DNA of 64,000 nt. Source: Streptomyces avermitilis MA-4680 = NBRC 14893 (GTDB lineage Bacteria > Actinomycetota > Actinomycetes > Streptomycetales > Streptomycetaceae). The notes beneath the pieces were generated by a model. It worked only from the letters and a program-made list of their open reading frames with translations, was not told the origin of the DNA and made no database searches. The position numbers were made by a program, and so were the translations under genes. How positions within the stretch are numbered: the first letter of the stretch is position 1; every line of letters starts with the position of its first letter. Location: contig NC_003155.5 of assembly GCF_000009765.2 (NCBI RefSeq), forward strand, positions 5,332,001-5,396,000, in the 5' to 3' direction. Below, one piece after another: positions 59,857-64,000 of the stretch.

Positions 59857-59889
59857 TGCGGGCCGTCTCCCTGCACGGGGCGGCCCGCA
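59857..59889 (-). terminator. Hairpin after the FUSC gene
   Basis: TGCGGGCCG (59857-59865) pairs with CGGCCCGCA (59881-59889) across a 15-base loop. Confidence 0.5.
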
Positions 59890-59917
59890 TCGGCGTTGTG
59901 CGGGCCTGCTGTCCCCG

Positions 59918-61858
59918 TCAGCGGGGCGAGGTGATCGCCCGCGCCGCCGCCACCTCCTGCCGCAGCGGCTCCAGCACACTGTCCGCGGGCCCGGTGAGGT
60001 CCGTACGCACCCCCACGAGCACGTTCGTCTCGCGCAGCCCGTCCGACAACTCCCGCAGCTGCAGGGTCACCTGGGCGATCTCGGCGGCGGTCGGGGCCGG
60101 GGCGCCCTGTTTCACCCGCACCCGCGCCGCCGTCGTCGCGTCCACGATCCGTTCGGTGGCCACGACCAGCGGCCACCAGGCGGCCGCCCGCCGTCCCATG
60201 GGCGGCGGTTCGGTCAGCGCCCGCTGGAACTCCGTACGGATGGCGGACAGATCGCGGTAGAGGCGGCGCCGCATCCGGGGGCGGGCGGCGGGGTCGACGC
60301 CCGCGCCGAACGCGTTCTCCACGTAGGACGCGGTGTCGGCGACCGCGTTCGCGAGATGCTGCCCGACCCGCGTGTGCCAGCTCTCCGGCCACAGCAGATA
60401 TCCGGCGACGAGCGCGATCGCGCAGCCCGCCAGTGAGTCGACCAGGCGCGGCACGAGCAGGCCCGTGCCCTGGTGGTTGAGGGTGTCGGAGAGGAGGAGG
60501 ATCACCGGGGTGATGGCGGCGGTCTGGTAGCCGTAGCCGCGCGGGGTGAGCGCCGGGATGAGCGGGCCGAGGAGCATCATCACCAGCACGTCCCACCAGC
60601 CGCGCGGAACGAGGGTGAGCACCCCGGCCGCGACCGCGAGCCCCGCCACCGTCCCCAGCGCGCGCAGCAGCGCCCGGGAGAAGACCGAGCCGAAGTCGGG
60701 CTTCAGGACGAAGGTGACGGTGAGGGCCACCCAGTACGAGCGCGGGACCACGACGAGCGACACCAGGGCCTGGGCGATGCCGATGCACAGGGCGAGGCGC
60801 AGTCCGTAGCGCCAGGAGGCGGCGGACAGTACGACGTTGCGGGCGGCCCGCGCGGCTCGCACGGGCAGGGCGGCGGGCCGGCCCAGGTCGTCGACGGTGT
60901 GCGGGGTGCCCTTCTCGGTGGGCTGGTCGGTGACGACGTCGGCGGTGTGCCGCAGGGCGTGGTCGACGGCGCGGGCGGTCTCCCCCTCCGGCTCGGGCAG
61001 GCTGAGCCTGAGGGGGCCGGTGGAGTCGCTCTCCAGGGCGTCGGCGAGGTGGCGTACGGCGGTGGGGATCGCGTCCGGGAGCCGCTTTCCGGCCTGGTGG
61101 GCGGCCGGGGCGGCCTCGACGAGCGGGGTGGCGGCGTTCAACTGGGCGAGCAGCCGGACGAGGTCGGGGCTGCGGCCGTGGTGGTGGGCGCGCCGGGCGA
61201 GCACGAGGTCGTACGACTGGTTGAGGGAGGCGGTCATGGCGTACCGGGCGTCGTCGTACGCGTCCGTCGCGCAGGCGGCCAGCAGGTCGGCGACCCTTCG
61301 GTACGTTTCCGCGACCGCGGCCCGTTCCGGGACGCCCGAGCGCAGGGGCCAGGTGAGCAGGGCGAGAGCGAGGACGAGCAGTCCGCCGCCGGACATCAGC
61401 AGGGGTGCCAGCCACCAGGCGCCGGGCAACGTCAGCCCGGCGCCGATCACGCAGTTGAGGAGCAGCAGCAGACCGGAGACGGAGGCGACCGCGCCGATCG
61501 ACGAGATCATCCCGGACACCAGCGCGACCGCGGTGACGGCGGCGACGGTGACCCAGCCCTGCCCGAACGCCAGTGCGCCGATCGTGACGCCGAGCGCGCC
61601 GAAGAGCTGCGGGATCGCGATGTTGAGTATCCGCATGCGGTACGCGTCCGCGGTGTCGCTGATGACCCCGGACAGGGCGCCCATGGAGGCCAGCGCGCCG
61701 TACGCGGGTCGGCCGGCAGCGAGCCCGAGCGCCAGCGGCAGGGCCAGGGCCACGGAGGCGCGCACGACGGCGGAGCGGTTGACGGGTGCCTGCTGCGGTT
61801 GGAGGTTCCTGACCAGCCAGTCGGGAGGGGTGAGGCTGACGGGGAACGCACGGGACAT
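59918..61858 (-). CDS. FUSC family membrane protein
   Basis: A 646-residue protein with two membrane blocks (about 28-185 and 345-505), each of about five or six helices, and a soluble helical domain after each. This is the layout of the FUSC/aromatic acid exporter (AaeB-like) family. It would export aromatic acids or other toxic compounds; the substrate is unknown. ATG 61858 has no clear ribosome site. Two ACCCGCGGGT palindromes lie just upstream. Confidence 0.82.
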   Translation of the reverse strand: MSRAFPVSLTPPDWLVRNLQPQQAPVNRSAVVRASVALALPLALGLAAGRPAYGALASMGALSGVISDTADAYRMRILNIAIPQLFGALGVTIGALAFGQGWVTVAAVTAVALVSGMISSIGAVASVSGLLLLLNCVIGAGLTLPGAWWLAPLLMSGGGLLVLALALLTWPLRSGVPERAAVAETYRRVADLLAACATDAYDDARYAMTASLNQSYDLVLARRAHHHGRSPDLVRLLAQLNAATPLVEAAPAAHQAGKRLPDAIPTAVRHLADALESDSTGPLRLSLPEPEGETARAVDHALRHTADVVTDQPTEKGTPHTVDDLGRPAALPVRAARAARNVVLSAASWRYGLRLALCIGIAQALVSLVVVPRSYWVALTVTFVLKPDFGSVFSRALLRALGTVAGLAVAAGVLTLVPRGWWDVLVMMLLGPLIPALTPRGYGYQTAAITPVILLLSDTLNHQGTGLLVPRLVDSLAGCAIALVAGYLLWPESWHTRVGQHLANAVADTASYVENAFGAGVDPAARPRMRRRLYRDLSAIRTEFQRALTEPPPMGRRAAAWWPLVVATERIVDATTAARVRVKQGAPAPTAAEIAQVTLQLRELSDGLRETNVLVGVRTDLTGPADSVLEPLRQEVAAARAITSPR

Positions 61859-61871
61859 GGCCCCATTACAC

Positions 61872-61895
61872 ACCCGCGGGTACACACCCGCGGGT
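61872..61895. promoter_or_regulatory. Tandem ACCCGCGGGT palindromes
   Basis: Perfect 10-bp palindromes at 61872-61881 and 61886-61895, 14 bp apart, lie 14 bp before the FUSC start. They are a candidate operator for that gene, or a hairpin after the upstream gene. Confidence 0.45.
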
Positions 61896-61920
61896 GGGGC
61901 TCATCCGTGCCGTACGGGGC

Positions 61921-62934
61921 TTATCCGTGCTGGTGGAGGGTGAGATCGACGAGCAGCGCGCGGTGGTCGGTGCCGTCGATGCCGAGGAAGTCGGCGGAGT
62001 TCGCCGAGAAGTCCGGGGAGACCAGGACGTGGTCGATCTGGGCGCCCAGGCGCAGACGGCCGCCGGCGGTCCTCGCGGGCCAGCTGGGCGTGCGGTCGGC
62101 TCCGGCGAGGCGGGCGCCGTCGCGCAGTCCGGTGTCCAGGATGCGGCGGAAGGCTGCGTGGTCCTGGGAGGCGTTGAAGTCACCGGCGAGGATCGTGGGG
62201 TCGTCACCGGCGACGGCGTAGTCCCGGATCCTGCCCAGTTCGCGGCGCCATACGTCGAGCTGCCCGGGCAGCGGGGGCATGGGATGTGCCAGTTGCAGCC
62301 GTACGTCGTGGCCGCGCACGTCGGCGACGGCGCCCGGCATGCCCATGGTGCCGGGCACGCCCGCGGCGGCCCTGAGCGGGAACCGGCTGAGGATCACGGA
62401 CCCGTCGGACCCGGCGCCCTCGACGGCCCGCCGGTAGGGATAGGTGCCGTCGCTCCCGCCGAAGGCCCGCTCCAGGGTCGCCGAGCAGCGGTACTCGCAC
62501 TCCTCCACGAACACGATGTCGGGCCGTGCGCGGCGGACGGCGGCGACGAGGGAGTCGGTGCCGCGTCCGAACTGCACGTTGGAGGTCAGGACGCGCAGCT
62601 CGGCGAGCGGGGTGCCGGTGGGTTCGCCGGTCTTCCCGTACGGCTCGATGAACCAGGCGAGGGCGCCGAGCACGAGGACGCCCCAGACCAGGCCGGTGCG
62701 CCGGCGGGCGAGCAGAAAGAGCAGCAGGGCGAGGCCGGTGGGGGCGAGCAGCCAGGGCAGGAAGGCGAGCAGCTGCGGAACGGGGGTGATGCCGTCGCGG
62801 CCGGTGGCCCGGCAGCCCATGACGACGCTCACGCCGGTGAGCAGCAGCGTGGCGAGCCAGGCGGCGAGGGTCCGGGCCGGAGACCGTCGGCGGACCTCGG
62901 CCGGGCCGGTCCGCTCCGCGGTCGCAGTCTCCAC
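61921..62934 (-). CDS. Membrane-anchored endonuclease/exonuclease/phosphatase family protein
   Basis: A 337-residue protein. Three membrane helices (about 22-42, 50-75, 82-98) precede an EEP domain with LTSNVQFGRG, the acidic VFVEECEYR, GDFNASQDH and the C-terminal TDHRALLVDL catalytic His. Such proteins hydrolyse phosphodiesters of nucleic acids or lipids; the membrane anchor puts the domain probably outside. It lies upstream of the FUSC gene in the same direction, 62 bp away. Confidence 0.84.
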   Translation of the reverse strand: METATAERTGPAEVRRRSPARTLAAWLATLLLTGVSVVMGCRATGRDGITPVPQLLAFLPWLLAPTGLALLLFLLARRRTGLVWGVLVLGALAWFIEPYGKTGEPTGTPLAELRVLTSNVQFGRGTDSLVAAVRRARPDIVFVEECEYRCSATLERAFGGSDGTYPYRRAVEGAGSDGSVILSRFPLRAAAGVPGTMGMPGAVADVRGHDVRLQLAHPMPPLPGQLDVWRRELGRIRDYAVAGDDPTILAGDFNASQDHAAFRRILDTGLRDGARLAGADRTPSWPARTAGGRLRLGAQIDHVLVSPDFSANSADFLGIDGTDHRALLVDLTLHQHG

Positions 62935-63142
62935 GTGCCGGCCTTTCGCTCGTGGGTCGGGTACCCCGTACCCCAGGGAGTGCCCGAATCCTCCCTCAAA
63001 GACGGGGTGCGTGGGGGAAAGGTTGCGAGGTGCCCCCGGCGGTAGGACCGGGTTCGCCCCCGCCGCCCCTACCCGTCCCCTCCCGTCCCTGGGGGCTGCC
63101 GCCCCCGGACCCCCCCCGCCTTCGGCCAGGACGGCCTCGTCC

Positions 63143-63934
63143 TCACACGCCGGACAGGCTGAAGAGGAACTCCCCCAGGGCCGCGTTGAACTCCTCCGGG
63201 CGCTCCAGGTTCGGCAGGTGTGCCGCGCCGTCGATCACCCGGAGCGTGGCGCCCGGGAGCGCCGCGTGCATCGCCGCCGCGTCCGCGACCGGCGTGAACG
63301 TGTCGTCGGCGCCCACCACGACCAGGGCCGGGACGGAGACACGGGTGAGCAGGTCGCGGTAGTCCGGGCGCTGGGCCCGCCCCCGCAGGGCCGCCGCGGC
63401 GCCCTCGGGGTCCGTGCCCGTCATCATCCGGTGGACGTGCGCCTGGACGTCGGCGTCCGCGTACGGCGCGACCATCCGGTGCAGCACCTCGTCCGCGTAC
63501 CCCCGCATCCCCTCGCGCAGCAGCCGGTCCGCCATGGCGCCCCGGGCCCGCTTCCCGGCCTCGGTCTCCGCGGTCGGGAAGGTGTCCGCGAGGACCAGCC
63601 CCGCGATCCGCTCCGGGAAGAGCCGGTAGCACTCCATGGCGATCTGGCCGCCCATCGACAGACCGGCCAGGACGAAGCGGTCCGCCTTCAGCTCGTCCAG
63701 CAGGGCGGCGATGTCCTCGGCGAAGACGGAGAGCGGGGTGATGCCGGGGACGACCGGGGACGCGCCGTAGCCGCGCAGGTCCGGGGCGATCACGCGACGG
63801 GACGGCGCGAACGCGGCGAGCTGGGGGGCCCACATCGTGCGGTCGAAGGGGTGGCCGTGGACCAGGACAAGCGGCAGCGAGGTGTCACGCTGGGTGCCTT
63901 TGTCCTCGTATGCGAGGAAGGGTGCCATGGCCAT
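63143..63934 (-). CDS. Alpha/beta hydrolase
   Basis: A 263-residue hydrolase. The nucleophile elbow is GLSMGG (Ser93), the acid is Asp in VVGADDTFTP and the base is His in GAAHLPNLERP. The oxyanion segment is VHGHPFDRTMW. It resembles 3-oxoadipate enol-lactonase-type esterases but has no neighbour that names a substrate. Starts at ATG 63934 or 63928 are both possible. A 12-bp direct repeat lies upstream. Confidence 0.83.
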   Translation of the reverse strand: MAMAPFLAYEDKGTQRDTSLPLVLVHGHPFDRTMWAPQLAAFAPSRRVIAPDLRGYGASPVVPGITPLSVFAEDIAALLDELKADRFVLAGLSMGGQIAMECYRLFPERIAGLVLADTFPTAETEAGKRARGAMADRLLREGMRGYADEVLHRMVAPYADADVQAHVHRMMTGTDPEGAAAALRGRAQRPDYRDLLTRVSVPALVVVGADDTFTPVADAAAMHAALPGATLRVIDGAAHLPNLERPEEFNAALGEFLFSLSGV

Positions 63935-63954
63935 GACCCTAGGCTCGCCCAACT

Positions 63955-63989
63955 CCTCGGTGCAATAAGATCTTTGCCCTCGGTGCAAT
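63955..63989. promoter_or_regulatory. 12-bp direct repeat before the hydrolase gene
   Basis: CCTCGGTGCAAT occurs at 63955-63966 and 63978-63989, a 23-bp period. It lies in the hydrolase promoter region, cut by the window end. It could bind a regulator on one DNA face (about two turns). Confidence 0.5.
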
Positions 63990-64000
63990 CCGGCGAAGGG

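Overview
The window looks like a piece of a Streptomyces chromosome. It is very GC-rich, codons end in G or C, and the gene content is typical of the genus: two transmembrane Ser/Thr kinases, the proteasome activator Bpa, snapalysin, a WhiJ-type locus and two branched-chain 2-oxoacid dehydrogenase clusters. Two perfect parS sites (GTTTCACGTGAAAC at 13763 and 44977) and scattered single DnaA boxes suggest the origin-proximal core of the chromosome. I see no rRNA or tRNA genes, CRISPR array, prophage or insertion sequence. All statements come from reading the sequence by eye; no database search was run.

Layout. 0.2-3.1 kb: a DUF5819/HTTM membrane pair coupled to a SpoU-type RNA methylase. 3.1-7.1 kb: paaN diverging from paaH-tetR, with a TetR-type operator between them. 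7.1-11.4 kb: an Lrp-type regulator diverging from a first E1alpha-E1beta-E2 cluster; a second copy of the TetR-type site lies in this promoter region. 11.4-16.8 kb: mobA-DUF6457 fusion, moeA and a K+ channel (moeA and the channel meet exactly inside a parS site), a quinone oxidoreductase and a secreted, membrane-anchored protein. 17-21.2 kb: bpa and two divergent Ser/Thr kinases. 21.4-28 kb: phosphotransferase, flavin split-barrel protein, NarL-type response regulator and the second E1alpha-E1beta-E2 cluster. 28-34 kb: a D,D-carboxypeptidase, GntR-MFS pair, mycothiol-dependent isomerase-like protein, nitrilase-family hydrolase and small conserved proteins. 34.2-36 kb: a thioredoxin/NHL-repeat gene split by a one-base insertion in a G run. 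36-47.9 kb: DUF6458, M18 aminopeptidase, FadE5-like dehydrogenase, SseB-like protein, pirin, AI-2E-type permease, SpoIIE phosphatase, aspS and an exported intradiol dioxygenase. 47.9-50.6 kb: a decayed gene with a duplicated tail, then a WhiJ-like set (anti-sigma-type ATPase, XRE/DUF5753, DUF397, small unknown). 50.5-64 kb: GNAT, hypothetical, metG, a VWA protein with a long Glu-Pro repeat, PhoX phosphatase behind a PHO box, LysR/snapalysin pair, FUSC protein, endo/exonuclease-phosphatase and an alpha/beta hydrolase.

How the genes work together. The two oxoacid dehydrogenase clusters would make branched acyl-CoA starters for fatty acids and polyketides; neither carries an E3 gene. The phenylacetate genes and the first dehydrogenase cluster may share a TetR regulator. 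MobA and MoeA act in molybdenum cofactor synthesis. The most unusual signal is structural: several genes (pirin, VWA, PhoX, SseB) end in short tandem repeats that regenerate stop codons, three of them in all three reading frames. Many genes also lack a ribosome site and have a -10-like hexamer 6-8 bases before the start codon, which suggests leaderless transcripts.
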